A stretch of 64,000 nt of DNA from Peribolospora baueri (GCA_029717555.1 JAMDHS010000021.1:205883-269882); one strand, 5' to 3'. Counted from the stretch's first letter, positions 1 through 12,596 are shown. The notes: generated by a model from the sequence alone, not told the origin. Numbers and translations are program-made.

Positions 1-13
1 CCTGCTCTCACAG

Positions 14-345
14 GAAAGAGTACTAGCATGAGCTCTTCCCGTTCCAACGCACGAGAAACCCCAACTACCGGCAAGAAGATAAAGGGGAAAAGGACCGGCG
101 ATGTTGACGGGCACGTCCTCTCAGGGGACGACGACGACGGCGACGAGACGCCGGTACGGGCCACCGCGCCTCGGCGAGAGACGAAGAGAGTGTTGTCATC
201 GTCGTCTGAGGGCGGTTCAGAATGGGAGGTTGTAGCCAGCACCGCATCACGTCCTCCGGCCAAAGCGGCAAGACGGAACAGTGGGAGGAAGGCCAAGAAT
301 GCAGGGCGGGGTCCAGTTCAGGAAGTCGTCGAGGTTTCGGATTAG
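14..345 (+). CDS. C-terminal exon of an unrecognised nuclear-type protein (5' part outside window)
   Basis: A splice acceptor (CTCACAG) ends at base 13 and an open frame runs to a TAG at 343-345, giving about 110 residues of the C-terminus of a plus-strand gene whose body lies left of the window. The peptide is Ser/Arg/Lys-rich with an acidic run (SGDDDDGDE), basic clusters (GKKIKGKR, RRNSGRKAK) and an acidic end (VQEVVEVSD). Such tails are common in DNA- or chromatin-bound proteins, but no domain is visible and I do not recognise the family. It is convergent with the RNA polymerase I gene, whose stop lies 263 bases downstream. The role is undetermined. Coding status is fairly likely because of the acceptor and the codon usage. 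Confidence 0.55.
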
Positions 346-607
346 CACTTCCCGATGCTTTCATGGCGCCCCTCGGACCTCCTTCTTTCGATCGACCCCT
401 CGGGTTGAGCGTGGAGAACATTCTCGATGATGGAGACGTCTTGTATGAATAAGGAATAGACCGTTCCGTTCCCGAGTACATATGCAAAAGACGGGCTGGG
501 CTGGCTTTGCTCGTGATGGCATGTGCGCACGGCTTGCTATTTTACATGACGACTGGTACTGACAGAGAAAAGGCTGGTGAGCTGGAGGGGGAAGATGAGA
601 CCCGCGT

Positions 608-3600
608 TCACGCGACTGAGGGTACGGGCAGCGGGAGGCGAACATCGAACGAGCCAGTGCCGCTTTTGGTGGCCATGCCCATGACGATACTGGCCGATGG
701 AGAACGGAGGTCATCGAAGTCACCGTTGATCGTCGAGTCGGCTATGACGGCCCCCGTCGTCTCGAAGGAAGCCTTGAGCAGCGGTGATGAGTTACCAGCG
801 ATGCCTGTGCGGTTGAACGGCCGGTAGCCGCCTCCAAACGTCTATGATGCGAAAGAAATGAATGGTGACGAGCTCAGTTTCTGAACCGAAAGCTCGACGG
901 AGAAGCTGAGTAATACACTCACCATGTAGTCTGCGATGAGAGACAGGTGGCGATACGACACTTGAATGCCGTACGGCCCGAAGATACCCCGCATCTCCGT
1001 GAGAATGGCCTGGCGGGCAGCCTCGACGCCGTACGTGCGCAGGATGGCAGCCACGTCGTTCGAGTAAATCTTGTTGAGATCTACGAGGCCGAAGCCGTAC
1101 TCCCAGATTCCTTTGAAGTTGCAGCCTTCAGACTCAAATGAAGGCTAAGGGAGAGGAAATGACAAGCATGAGTAATTCATGACTCCATGGACAGCAATCC
1201 GCAAAGAGCTACTCACTGGCTCATCGCCCTTGGTTCGCTTCTTGAGCATGCGCGAGATGCCTGGCAACTCATGAAGAACCGACATACGACATGCTCGCTC
1301 GACTACGTTCACCAACAGCAGCTTCTGAGTCTTTGATGGGACCTGTAGGTAAGAGGATAACGTTACACATCAGCGCAAAGAAACGAAGAAATTAACCGTC
1401 CGCCTTTCATACAACTCACCTGAAGCTCAAACTCGGCCCACGCGCTCCTCTTGACGTCGAAGGCAAAGCGAGTGATGTATTTCGAAGATGAGATGAATTC
1501 CTCCTGCATCTCAGCCACCTTGGCAGCCAAGTCCTCAAAGTTGGGGTTGATGTCCTTCATGTCGACGTCCTCGTCGCCGTCATCCGCATCGTCGCCATCG
1601 CCTTCATCCGCGAAAGCGGCCTCGATGTCCTCCGCGTTGTATTCACCCTCATGTTCGTCGTCTTCGGAAGAATCCTCATCGTAATTGGCGCCGTCATTAG
1701 CACGCGACCTGCGCTTGGCTTCATCTGCGTCGCCATCACCAGCGTCCGATACGTCGTCATCACCATCAGGATCGTCCAAGTCGTCGACATCCGCCGCGCT
1801 CTTTGTCTTGTTGGGCTGCTCGTCCTCTTCGTTGTTGGCGGCTACTGAACCGTCGGAAACGGTCTGACCCTTGCCCACCTGAGCGGCCTGGGACTTCGCC
1901 TCGCGCATGTTCTTCCGCATCTCCTTCAAAATCTCGCGATCAAGGATGGAAACGAAGGTGGAATGAATCCCCGCCAGGACGTTGGCCGTATCGGCGTTGT
2001 ACTCGGCTAGGCACTCCTCCCTGGGGAAGAACTTGAGCCTTATCGTATATGTCTTTGGCCTAGTGAAGCTGTTCTCCGCGGACTTTGGCGCAAGGCGCTC
2101 AGTGACAACAGCTTCCTCGACGACCTGGGACAAGAGCAAGCGCGTCCCGTCCTTGCAGAACATATCCGCCGTGTCCTGAGCCAGGCCCTCAAGGTAAGGC
2201 AGCGTCATCACTGGCGTCTTGATGTGGGACGAAGCGGTCATGACGATTTCACGCAGACGCGGGATACCGAGAGTGACGTTCGCGGCACCGTGTCCTGCGA
2301 AGTGGAACGTGTTCAGGGTCATCTGCGTCGACGGCTCGCCGATACTGAAGACATAGAAACGCAGACCTAGATCAGCCATCACCGCTTCGTCGCCAGATAG
2401 CACGTATCAGTACATACCCTTGAGCTGCCAACAAGCCCACAGCCTCGCCCGGTTCGACGAGACTCCGCAAATAGAGAACTTTAGCCAAGCTCCTGAAGTG
2501 ATCGGCAGGGACTTGCTCTTTGAGGCGCTTGGGTTGGGGACCTCCTTCCTCTCCCTTCTTCTTGTCCTTCTCCTTGTCCTTCTTCTTGCGCTTCTTCTCC
2601 GCCAGTAGCTTGGACGGGTTCTCCGAAGCGTACTTCTCCACTTCCGCCGCGAACCTCTCCGACATGACGCCGAGGCTCTTGGACAAGGAGAATTTGGAGA
2701 GCGCAGGCGAGTACTTTTCCGGCTTCTTGAGAGCCTTTTTCATGTACTCTGGTGCTTCGTCAGCCTCCATGAGGCCCATGAGCTGCTTCGGCTTGTATCG
2801 ATTAACGAAGGACGAGAAGTTCTGCGCGGTGAAGTCATGGTTATCGAGCGACTTCGCCTTCGTTGTGTCCAGCGCGTCCTCGCCGTAGTGAAACTGGAGA
2901 ATGGACGAGTCGCTGTTCCTGACGGTATAGTCGTAATGCACGCGCACGCCCTCGAGGTGCTTGATCAGACATCGCTGGAGGTAACCAGATCGGGAGGTCT
3001 TGACGGCCGTGTCGATGAGTCCCTCACGTCCAGCCATGCAGTGGAAGTAGTACTCCTGGGGTCGGATTCCTGTCAAAAAGCGTTGGGCAACGAAACCACC
3101 AGCGCGGAGAGCCGTCTCGTAGGGCTTGAAGGAAGGCAGAGTCTTCCCGCTGACCATGACCGGCACGCGACGACCTTCGAGCGACTGAGCTCCGAGCAGA
3201 CAGGAGATCTGGGATGCGTTGACGTTCGAACCCTTGGCGCCGGACAGGACCATGGCCTGCATGTGGTTATCGGGGAATTTACGGACGAGGCCCTTCGGCA
3301 GACAAGTCTTGATGACGGACGAGGACACCTCGTTTGCTGCGCTTGTCATTTCGCTATCCAAGACGGCAGCCTGACTGTCATCACGAATGACCTCCTCAAG
3401 TCGAACCTTGAGGTTCCGAATAGCTTTAGACTTGTCTAGGTTGGCGGTTTCGAGGCCGACCATCCTCATCGCCGTGGTCATGCCAGATCCCTCCCCTTCA
3501 TTCAGAACATCTCGTCGCCATTTGTCGCCCTCGGGTGTGAGCAATAGATCGTCCATTCGACAAGTGAATGCACGATGCTGAAGGAACTTGGTGAAGAGGC

Positions 3601-6600
3601 GAGACAAGATGCTGAGAAGCTTGCCGGCCGTCTCGGGACCGTAGATCTCGTATACCGAATGGACCATGCCGAACGCCGTGGCTCCGAACTGCGACTTGTC
3701 CAGAACACCGCACAAAAGCTCGCCTTCGACGAACAAAACCGTCTCTTCCTGAGAGTGTTCGCCCCAGTAACTATTGGGCACCTTGGCCTTGGACTTGAGA
3801 TTTAGTCCCTCGGCATTATCAGGCTTGATATTCAGCAGGATAGTGGAAATCTGTCGGAATGGTGCCGTCGTGTGAGCAAAAGCGCCGCTATATCCATTTC
3901 TTCGATAGCCTAAACGCATCGACTCACGATCTGTTTGCCCGTCCAGAGTCGTCGCGGCTTGATCATCGCCGGAGGGAACGTCAACACGTGTCCTCCGCCG
4001 GAATAGTTATCCTCAGGACGTAGAGCTCCGTAAATGAGTTGATAGTACTCTTCGCGCGTGAAGAAGCTCTGCTTGGCGGTCATCCATACGCCAGCGACAA
4101 CGTGGTCCTGAATGAGACCACGCAGCGGGTTACCAGACGTTGGTACGAGATATTGATTGTCTGTATTGGCGATGTCGTACGACTCTGCGCGCGCGATCTG
4201 GCTTTGCGGAAAGTGCATGTTCATTTCTGATTTGCAGTGACAAAGAAAGGCCACTATCAGATTCGGAACAGGAAGGGGCCGTCCACGACGGCAAGGGATC
4301 ATCGCTCACCATCTCCATCAAAATCGGCATTGTACGAGTTACAGTTGGCGTAGTGCATCCGAATGGTCTTCTCGGCCTTGAGGACCCTGGCCTTGTGTGC
4401 CATCATCGAAGGCTTGTGAAGCGTCGGTTGCCGGTTCAACAACAGAATGTCCCCGTCGCGGAGGTGGCGCAAGACCTTCTTGTTGACGGCCTGCGTGCGC
4501 GTCGTGGTACCGATGCCTCCAAAGGTGCCTCTGGCGAAGCGCGCGACATGCTCCTGCGGAGTGAGAAGTTGATTTGCCAGCGCTGTGCGCTGCTCCACCG
4601 TCAACTTCCCGAGCAAGGTCGTCGTGCCGTCCTCGTTCTGCACGGCTGAGGCACCGGGATAGACGTCAGGGCCATTGATGACGAGCTGGCGCATCGCATG
4701 GACGTTGTGCGCGTTGACAGGTTCGGGGTAGGTGAGCTTTTGCGCAAAGTGCGGCGGAACGCCAATCTCGTTGGTCTCGATGTTGACGTCGGGAGAGATG
4801 ACCGAGCGAGCTGCGAAGTTGACACGCTTGCCCTGTGAGAAAAAGACAGCGACGTTAGGCGAGCTGCTTTTACTTTCTCCCGTCTGTTAAATTGAGGGCG
4901 GCGGGGCTCACCATCATGTGCTTCCTGAACAAACCTTCCTTCTTCTCGAGGATCTGCTTGACGCCCGGCGGCGGCTCCTTACCAGCCCTCATGGGGTTCG
5001 GATTCTTGCTCGAGTCCATGAAGCAGTTAACATCGATTTGAAGCTGAACCAGCTGATCCATGAGGTCGCCGTACGCCTCCTGTTTCGTCCTCGGCATTCT
5101 GGTACGCACCGGCATCGGCGAGTGGCCCTCTTTACTCGACAGGGCGCGCATGACACTGACGGCGTCCCGGATGCGGTAAATGGACTGCAGGATCTTGGTG
5201 AGCAGCTCGTTCTGCGGGTTCTCGAACAGCTGATCGCCCATGACCGAAGCGGGACGGAAGCGTGTCGGTGTGACAGGCAAGACCTCGAGGAAGAACATGT
5301 CGGCGCTCGCTCCAGAGTCAGCGCCGCCCTTAGCAGAAGAGCCCGCGGTGACGAAGGGACCATGGCGGCCGTAGAGGAGACCGCACAGGATAGGCTCGTT
5401 ATGGAAGAGCAAGCGAAGGTGGGCGCGAACCTCGTCGGTGGGGACAACGCGGCCGGTCTTGGATGTTTTGGTGCCTGCCACCCTCGCATGGGCCTCCTCG
5501 GCTTTCTTCGCCAGCTCCGCCGCCTTCTTCTGCGCTCGAACCTTTTGTGCCTTGACAGAGTCCTCCTCGTCGTCTGAAGAGCCAGAATCCATTGTCGGCT
5601 GACCTTCCTCACCACCTTCGTCTGTCTCGTTTCTGTCTTCATCCATCGCGTTGTCCTCATCAACCCCTTCGGGCGTCTCCACCGCCGACAACCCGCCGTT
5701 GGCCGTAAGCAGTGCCGATTTGCCAATGTGGTGCTGTAGGAGGAGAGCATTAGGCCTCTTTCGCCCCATCATGTCATGAATCGCCCGTTCCCGGTGCGGT
5801 AAGTCCATCTCGGTAATCTTGATGTATGTGTCCTTTCGGAGAGACGGGGCGAATCTGTGGTAGGGGAGTGCCGAGGGAACCTGGGTAAGCTATCAATGCC
5901 CAGCGGCATGACATGGCGGCGGGAGAGGTAACTCACGCTCCACACGCATCACACTTTTTCCTCTGAATGAGCTTCATGAATTCCTGGACGGTCTTCTTCC
6001 TTGCCTCGTAGACCAAACTTCCCTTGTCCCTTCCTCTTCTGGCGCCCCTCTTGGTGGCCCAGTAAATTTCTGTGCCCACATATGTCTCAACGCGCTTCCT
6101 AAATTCCTCCACCGTTTCGGTGCCGTTTCCCTCCTTTTTGTCACCCCCTTCGTCGTCAGGGGCGTCCGCCGCGTCCAACGCCGAGTTGCGCAAAAGGGAC
6201 ATGCCCTCGACGAGGTCCGCTTCTTGAATGAGACCGTAATCGAGAAGTCGAAGGCGGCCGATGTATTTGATGACCTGCACAGCTGTCGTCTTAAACCGGT
6301 GGCAATACAGACAGGTGCCTCGGAGGAGCTGAAACATGTTGACCATGAAGAGCGGGTGGTAGACGGGCGTGGGCAGCTCGATGTGGCCGAAGTGGCCAGG
6401 ACAGGAGAATGAGGTGAGGTGGCATGTTGTGCAGCTGAGAAGATGCGAACGCAAGTGCATGGTCGGTCAGCACGTCCGTTTACCTTACAAGGGCGCATAA
6501 GCATGTGTCCGGGGGCGGGGTTCGTGTTTGCTGCCCGGCTCGACACTCACATGCTGCCCTGATCCATAGGGCCAAGCGCCGGATCGTAGAGACCACCAGT

Positions 6601-6852
6601 GGTGGGGAGATTCGTGTTGTCCAGCAGCGTGGGATTCACGATCTGTTTCACGGAAATGCGGCGGATGTCCTCGGAGGATAGGAAGGAGAAGGAGGCGCTA
6701 ACCACCTTGCTCGGGACGGGTTGGGCGATATCCTGAAAAAATCGCAAATAATAAGGAATATGGTATCGGCATGACGTCTCTCTCGTAGTTTTATGGGCGG
6801 TCGTAGGCACGAGGTCGACATGATCAAGAACGGCCGAGTAATCACTCACCAT
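608..6852 (-). CDS. RPA190: DNA-directed RNA polymerase I largest subunit (A190)
   Basis: This is the catalytic subunit that forms, with RPA135, the active site of nucleolar RNA polymerase I, which transcribes 35S pre-rRNA. I read 11 coding exons: 6850-6852, 6551-6732, 5937-6434, 4912-5854, 4310-4832, 3928-4226, 2418-3850, 1420-2344, 1217-1342, 923-1132 and 608-841. They total 5376 nt, or 1791 residues, a normal A190 length. Visible marks are the N-terminal zinc-binding segment ([17 protein letters not shown]), the Mg-binding NADFDGD loop near residue 715 (itself interrupted by an intron), the bridge-helix start [10 protein letters not shown] followed by [17 protein letters not shown], and a long Asp/Glu-rich insertion in the jaw region typical of A190. 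The C-terminus has the A190-type segment [15 protein letters not shown]. Exon 1 is only the ATG, directly followed by GTGAGT. The gene is divergent from a cytochrome b5 gene across 476 bp holding two CACGTG sites. Identification is certain; individual splice sites rest on frame and family fit. Confidence 0.95.
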
Positions 6853-7328
6853 TGTGGAAGGTCTCCAAGTGCTACGCGAGCGAGCAGGCCAGAGGCAAAA
6901 TTTTGCTGTACGACGAGCGGGCCTCTAAGTCAGACCCCACCGCCGCTACAGCACCGGGAGCTTCCTGCCCAAGACCGGGGGGATGAAAGAGAATGTAAAG
7001 GATCTGTGTGCGTATCCGACCCAAGGCACAGGCAGAGCGAAGGCGAAGGTCGTGCCGAACGCTCGCAGCCGCAGCACCAACTTTTTTGTCTTCAAATCGC
7101 ACGTGACTTGCACGTGCTCCTTGCTGCGGGTCACCGGCGTTTCGAAAACCGAGCCGGCTCATCGGCCCCCCCGCATTCACGATCCTCCCGTCGGACGACT
7201 CGCTATCACCACCACCCCGTCCGTCTAGCCTCCATTTATCGTCCACCTCTCTTTGGCCTTCGCACCACCTCTTCTTCCTTCCTCTACATAGACCGACCGG
7301 CTTTCATATATACGAGAACGTGCTGACC
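6853..7328. promoter_or_regulatory. Bidirectional promoter RPA190 / cytochrome b5
   Basis: This is a 476-bp gap between divergent start codons. It contains two CACGTG palindromes only 5 bp apart (7100-7105 and 7111-7116), the first within GCACGTGAC. CACGTG is the classical binding site of fungal bHLH factors of the Cbf1/Pho4/USF type, so binding here is inference. A pyrimidine-rich stretch precedes the cytochrome b5 ATG. No convincing TATA box is seen near either ATG. Confidence 0.5.
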
Positions 7329-8118
7329 ATGGGAGACAAGAAGGTCACTGCCGCCGAGCTCAAGGAGCACAAGAGCGAGAAGTCCGCGTGGGTCGTTATC
7401 GACGGAGCGGTGTTTGACGTGAGTGCCGAGCAGTGCGAAGGCGGCCGTTCATAACGTATAAGGGGAAATCAGAAACACACAAACGTTTGTCACTCACTTC
7501 CGGTGCTTTGTCTTCTGCTCGTCTCCTTTGGTCCATTTTGCACCTTGAACAGGTCACTGATTTCCTAGACGACGTGAGCACATCATCTCTCCCCTTCGCT
7601 CCATTGTTAGCCTCTTCAGGGTCTTCCCAGCTGGGCCCTGTCTGCACAGAGATGAGAGATTTAGTTCAAATTGATGCTCATTGCATTTCCTATTTGTCAC
7701 AACCTCGTCCGGTCTGGTTTGCGTGTCAGCATCCCGGCGGGAAGAAGATCCTCCTTAGGAATTGCGGCAAGGACGCCAGCGAGGCTTTCTGGTGAGCGCC
7801 TCTATCAGCCGACCTCTAACACGGCCGAACGTCAACAGAAATTTGTAGTGTTCTGTCCCACTGATGGTGTTCATTCTTCGTCCTCGTACCTCCTTGGCGT
7901 GGCCAGGACCTACCACAGCGAGAAGGTCATGAAGGCTCAGGCGCTGCCTATGAAGATCGGCGAGCGTGCGTTTTCCTTTCTCCCTTCCCCTCCCGCCTGT
8001 CCACAGACGCGAGCGTCGAGCAAGTTTTCCAGACCTTTTAACTCGATGGGCGTGATGCTTATCTCTTTCTTTCCTCCATCATCCTCCCGGCGCAGTCGAC
8101 GCCAGCTCGAAACTCTAG
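7329..8118 (+). CDS. Small soluble cytochrome b5-domain protein
   Basis: There are five coding exons: 7329-7418, 7553-7573 (only 21 nt), 7730-7791, 7907-7965 and 8096-8118. They total 255 nt, or 84 residues. The product is a bare heme-binding cytochrome b5 fold. The heme ligands are His38 in the HPGG motif and His61 in WTYHSEK, spaced as in the family. No transmembrane anchor or signal peptide follows, so it is expected to be a soluble one-electron carrier serving a desaturase, hydroxylase or reductase partner that cannot be named from the sequence. The core is close to minimal length for the domain (about 75-85 residues). It is divergent from RPA190 and convergent with ILV6. The symbol is left open because fungi carry several b5 paralogues. 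Confidence 0.9.
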
Positions 8119-8564
8119 ATGATCTGCCGGTCTTTCCTCTTTGCGAACGTATGCTCTGCCCGCTGCTCTCACAGTTGCCCGTACATTCGTCCTTCGATCA
8201 TCTCATAGGAATGGAATCCGGATCGACTTATAGCTCTATAAAATAGACTCGTCTCTGGGAAAAGAAGGTCGAACCATGGGTCTATCCTAATCAGAATTGC
8301 AGTAATTCCAGTTTATCGACTCGTTGGCCGACTGCCAAGCATACATTGCGCACACAGCGAGCAGAACGGAAAACGTCGACGCCTCTTGAGAAAGGCGGTT
8401 TATCGAGCGACGGGCGGCCAGTAAGAAGATGGATCGCTCGAAACGACAGCTCCATTCGACTCGACTCGACTCGACTTAGTCTCCATATCTCTATCGACGT
8501 AAAAACCTAACTAAAGCATTCGAATTCCAATCGAGTCGATCCGAGTTTGGACATGTCATCTAGT
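8119..8564. other. Convergent 3' intergenic region, no gene seen
   Basis: This is a 446-bp gap between the 3' ends of the cytochrome b5 and ILV6 genes. The only structure I see is a short tandem TCGAC repeat (four units, about 8456-8475). No open frame with coding character is present. Confidence 0.6.
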
Positions 8565-9980
8565 TCAGCCAGGAGGGAGCAAGCTGGCGTCGATGGCGGC
8601 CATCTCGTCCTGTACCACGTCGTCCTCCGTACCAGTCCAGGAGGAGGAGATGGGGGTACGGGGCATGACCATTGTGCCTGATAAGACAAAACGAGAAATA
8701 GACGGTTCGGTTCGGTTCAGCACGGCAAAGGTCAACTCGTGAAGGAAGGCTGGGAGGCAGGTAAATAGCGCCCACTCACCGCTCCTAGCGCACTCCATAA
8801 TACCAAACGGCCTGAGAAGCTTCAGCAGCGCGTCGATCCTCCCAGTCTTGGCCGAGCACTCGACGGTGACGCACGTGTTGCTCACGTCGACGATACGTCC
8901 GCGGAACTGGGCGGCGAGGTTGGCGATGCTGCGCATGTTGTCGTGCTGCACGCGCAAAGCGTCCGTCGGGGTCAGGGGCTGGCGCTGCGTGTGGTTTTGG
9001 GCAGAAGAAGACGCGGAGCCACGTTCCTTGGCGAGCTCTGGAGGAACGTGGCCATCAGCGCCATGAGGCGGTTGCGCGGCGGCGTCATCGCCTCGGAGAC
9101 CGGCGGCAGGAGGCGTGGCCGAAGGATGAGGCTCGCCACCACCGAGGCTCATCTGGCTGTCCTCGAAGTACTCGGGCCCGAGGATGGATACCTTGACCAG
9201 AAGGAGCTCGCGCTCGATGGCCTTCGTCTTCGTGTAATCTAGCACGGCCCACACTGGCACCTGCGGTGCGTATGCACATAGAAAAAGTATACAAACGAGG
9301 GTAAAACAAAGGCACGATGAGCGTAGGGAAAATAGAAGAGCTGAGGGGCCTGGTCAGCACATCACTCGTGCCGTCCTCGTGGTTATGGCCCACTCACCAA
9401 ATCCTCCAGCTGCCTCCTAGCCTGCTCCACCACGCCGTCCTGACCTCTGAGAACGATGCACATGCGAGACAGATCCTTGATCTCCGTTCCGCAAACAACC
9501 AAGCTATCAATGTTGAAGCCGCGAGCAGCGAGCGTGCCCGAGACGCGAGAGAGGACGCCTGGCTCGTTTTGGACGAGGACGTTGAGGATGTGTCTGGGGA
9601 GCGAAGCGCGAAGGGAACCAAAGAACGACAAAAGCGTGAGCTGTACAAGCACTGCATGACTTCGACGCGCGATCGCTTGCTCACCGCTTAAATGGCTGCG
9701 TGCTGGGCGGGGGGGTGTTATAAAGGATGTTGCTGACCGCTTCACCAGCATCGATCGGTCGCGGTTCCAGGCTAGGGAGGGGGGGCAAGTTCTTGAGCCT
9801 GTGCTTAAGCTTGTAATCAAGAGCAGAGGTGGAGCTGCCGATAGGAGGAGGGGGCCGAGACGAGTTGAGGGCGGCGGAGGAGACGCTGAACGACCGGGTG
9901 GCTCGGGGCGAGAAGAAGGGGGAGGAGGTGAGCCGCAGGAGGGCGCGGGTCGCAGCTGCTGGTGCAGTGGGGGCAGCCAT
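8565..9980 (-). CDS. ILV6: Acetolactate synthase regulatory (small) subunit, mitochondrial
   Basis: This is the regulatory subunit of acetohydroxyacid synthase, the first shared step of valine, leucine and isoleucine synthesis; it confers valine feedback on the catalytic subunit Ilv2. The four exons are 9685-9980, 9398-9593, 8780-9260 and 8565-8677 (1086 nt, 361 residues). The N-terminus (MAAPTAPAAATRALLRLT, then Ser/Arg-rich) is a typical mitochondrial presequence. The ACT domain starts near residue 99 with HILNVLVQNEPGVLSRVSG and GFNIDSLVVC. A Pro/Ala/Gly-rich insertion of roughly 70 residues follows, as in other fungal Ilv6 proteins. The C-terminal domain has AAQFRGRIVDVS and KLLRPFGIMECARSG. 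The start was chosen at the Met directly before the presequence. It is divergent from the DCAF7 homologue. Confidence 0.94.
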
Positions 9981-10413
9981 GACGGGCAAGAGGAGAGTTT
10001 CTGTCGTGCCTGTCTGAACAACGATCCAGATGGCGGTCGAGTCGAGCCGAAGAAGGATCGGAGGAGGAAAGGGTGATGGTAGTCGTGATGGTCGCTCGAC
10101 CGCAATCTGACGTCTTCCAATGAATGACTCGCCCGCCGCAAAGCAAACGAATATCTGCACGTGACAGATAGCTGCGGCCGGCCGGAGCGATAGGCTTGAC
10201 ATGCACGTGACGAGCGGCTGCGGTGCGGGCCCACCGCCACTGCATGCTGGGGCGACTGACTGGCAGGCCCGGCGGGAGGAAGACGAGAGTCGAGTGAGTG
10301 ATTGTGTGCGACGATCAGTTCTGTTCGTCGTCCGTTTTCTCTCTCCCTTCTCTTCCCATACCCTCCGGCCTGCTCCAAGGTTGGATGAAGAAGAGAGGAA
10401 GAGCGTCGCGGAC
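9981..10413. promoter_or_regulatory. Bidirectional promoter ILV6 / DCAF7 homologue
   Basis: This 433-bp divergent promoter contains two copies of GCACGTGAC, with cores at 10158-10163 and 10204-10209, 46 bp apart and in the same orientation. CACGTG is the fungal bHLH site; its use here is inferred. The region otherwise shows no TATA box. Confidence 0.5.
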
Positions 10414-12596
10414 ATGAGCGTGCTCGAGTTTTTGGCGCCATGTGAGTGCTCCTGTCGACCGGCGGTCTCTCTCGCTCCGCCTGGAGATCACTGGTGCTGG
10501 ACGTCATCCAGCCATCGGGGAAGGAGTAGGAACGGAGAAGGAACGGAGGCTCACCGTCGCTTTTGTATTGCAACTTTACAGGGCCAGTATACGGTCTCGC
10601 ATGGTCTCACCCGCGACCACGAGCGCCGTCGCATCGGGACTCGTTGCGCTCGCACTACCATGCATCAGCCCAGTCCCAGCACCACTACCATCCCACTCCC
10701 CCACCTTCCTCCCCAGCCCAGCCCTATGCACTTTCCTCCTCTCCGCCTTCACGATGGGACGCCTCTGTGGGCCTCCACGACTCGAAGCTCGCGATAGGAT
10801 CGTTCATGGAAGAGTTCTCTAATCGTATCCAAGTCGTCGGCCTCTCTTCCGGCCGAGGCGCCGCGTTCAACGAACCAGACCCTCAATTCATCCTTCTAGC
10901 CGACGCGCCCCATCCATACCCTCCTACCAAGATCGGCTTCCAACCCGCCTCTCTCTACCCTCCTTCCCCTTCCACCTCCGCGGCAGCGCCCGACGCTCGC
11001 AATTCGCCCAGCTTGCATCAGTCCCTGACGGGCAAGAGTACGAAACGCACCTCTTGGTCCGGCGAACTTGCGGGGCTCCTAGGTCGCGGCGGTGGGAGTC
11101 CGGCTAGCACGGCGAGCAGAGGCGGAGGAGCGAGCGGTGCGGCCGGCTTTGCGGAAACGGAGCTGATCGCTACGACAGCCGATTGTCTGAGGATTTGGGA
11201 GCTCCGGTCTAGAGGCGATGAGGATGGCGGAGGAGGGCAAGGGGGTTTCGTTGGACGGGATAAGGACGGGAGAGGCTTGCCCTATTCTTTGCGAGAGAAG
11301 AGCGTCCTAGCGCATGTGAGAGTTCACCCCAGTTCCCACCTTTCCTTTTCGTGCATTCCGACTCATCCATAGCGCAGAGCGCACGCGCTGGATGGCGTAG
11401 CTGACAGCTACTACGATCACATTCATCCTGTAGTCAAAAACGGCACCGACTCCAGCGCCCCTTACCTCCTTCTCCTGGAACGCCGCGCAACCCTCGCTGA
11501 TTGTGACCGCTTCGATTGACACGACCTGCACGATATGGGACCTTCCTTCGCGGGCTGCTTTGACGCAGCTCATCGCGCACGACCGAGAAGTGTACGACGT
11601 GGCGTGGGCGCCCGGCAGCAAGGACGTGTTTGCCTCTGTGGGTGCCGACGGCTCTGTGAGACTTTTCGATCTGAGGAGTCTCGAGCACAGCACTATCCTC
11701 TACGAAACCTCCGGTCTCGACCCCACTTCCTCCTCTGGTCGAAGCGGCGCTGGGGCTAGTGGAGGAGGACTGGCGAGTTCGGGCGGCGCATCCGCATCCG
11801 CACACCGCTCCGTACCCCTCCTCCGACTGGTTTTCAATCCCAACGACCCGAACTACCTCGCCACCTTCCACCTAGACTCCAACTCTGTGCAGGTCCTCGA
11901 CATCCGCTCGCCCGGTACTCCCGTTTGGGAGTTGAGGGGGCACGAGGCGGGTGTGAACGCGATTGCGTGGGGGCCAGGGGGAGCTATAAGTGCATCGGGG
12001 AAGGATAGAGGCTGGGTCTGCACTGCCGGTGAGTGCTCGGCATGGTCGTCAGAGTATGAAACGGCAAAGGCGCCGACGATGGCCTCGTCTTCTAACTTAT
12101 GCCTTTCTCTCCTCCATCGGACGTTCACATAGGTGACGACGCACAATGTCTCATCTGGGATCTCTCATCCTCCGCTACCACCCCTGCTGGGGGGACATCC
12201 TCTTCTTCCATCTCGCGACAATCCTCCCTTCGCGACTCGCGAACATCGGGGAGTGGTAGTGGAACAACCACAAATAGCGCCGGTGGTGGCGGCGGCGGTG
12301 GAGGAGGAAGCGGATCAGGCTCGGGCTCGGGCTCGGGCTCGGGTTCGGGTGGGCAACTTCCGAAGACGCTCGCGAGCCCGACTTTAGCGTGCACCGCTCC
12401 AGAGGAAGTCAATAACATCGCTTGGCTGTCTATGTCTGCTTCTTCAAGGGGCGCGGGCGGCGGGGCCAGAGGCGCGGGGGTGGTGAACGAGTGGAGTAAT
12501 AGCACCGCTGGTGGGGGTGGTTCGGGAGACAACCCGTGGGGAGGGGACTGGGTCGCCATGGCCTCGGGTAGGACCATCAGGGCGCTGAAAGTATGA
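10414..12596 (+). CDS. DCAF7: WD40 scaffold protein, DCAF7/WDR68 (AN11) homologue
   Basis: This is a WD-repeat adaptor that in animals and plants binds DYRK/HIPK kinases and serves as a CUL4-DDB1 substrate receptor. The four exons are 10414-10441, 10582-11315, 11434-12028 and 12133-12596 (1821 nt, 606 residues). Family landmarks in order are [12 protein letters not shown] at the N-terminus, [96 protein letters not shown] and LEHSTILYE. It is much longer than the roughly 340-residue animal protein because of low-complexity Ser/Gly insertions in blade 1, after the LEHST motif and near the C-terminus (a Gly-Ser run encoded at about 12276-12352). The splice joining APW to PVY is supported by the family motif APW-x-VY. 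Confidence 0.9.

Noticed and set aside
2837-3439. A 200-codon plus-strand frame opposite RPA190
   Set aside because: Same reason: it is the antisense shadow of conserved catalytic-core exons.
4918-5577. A 219-codon plus-strand frame inside the RPA190 gene
   Set aside because: It is antisense to conserved RNA polymerase I sequence. GC-rich codon usage opens antisense frames throughout this window.
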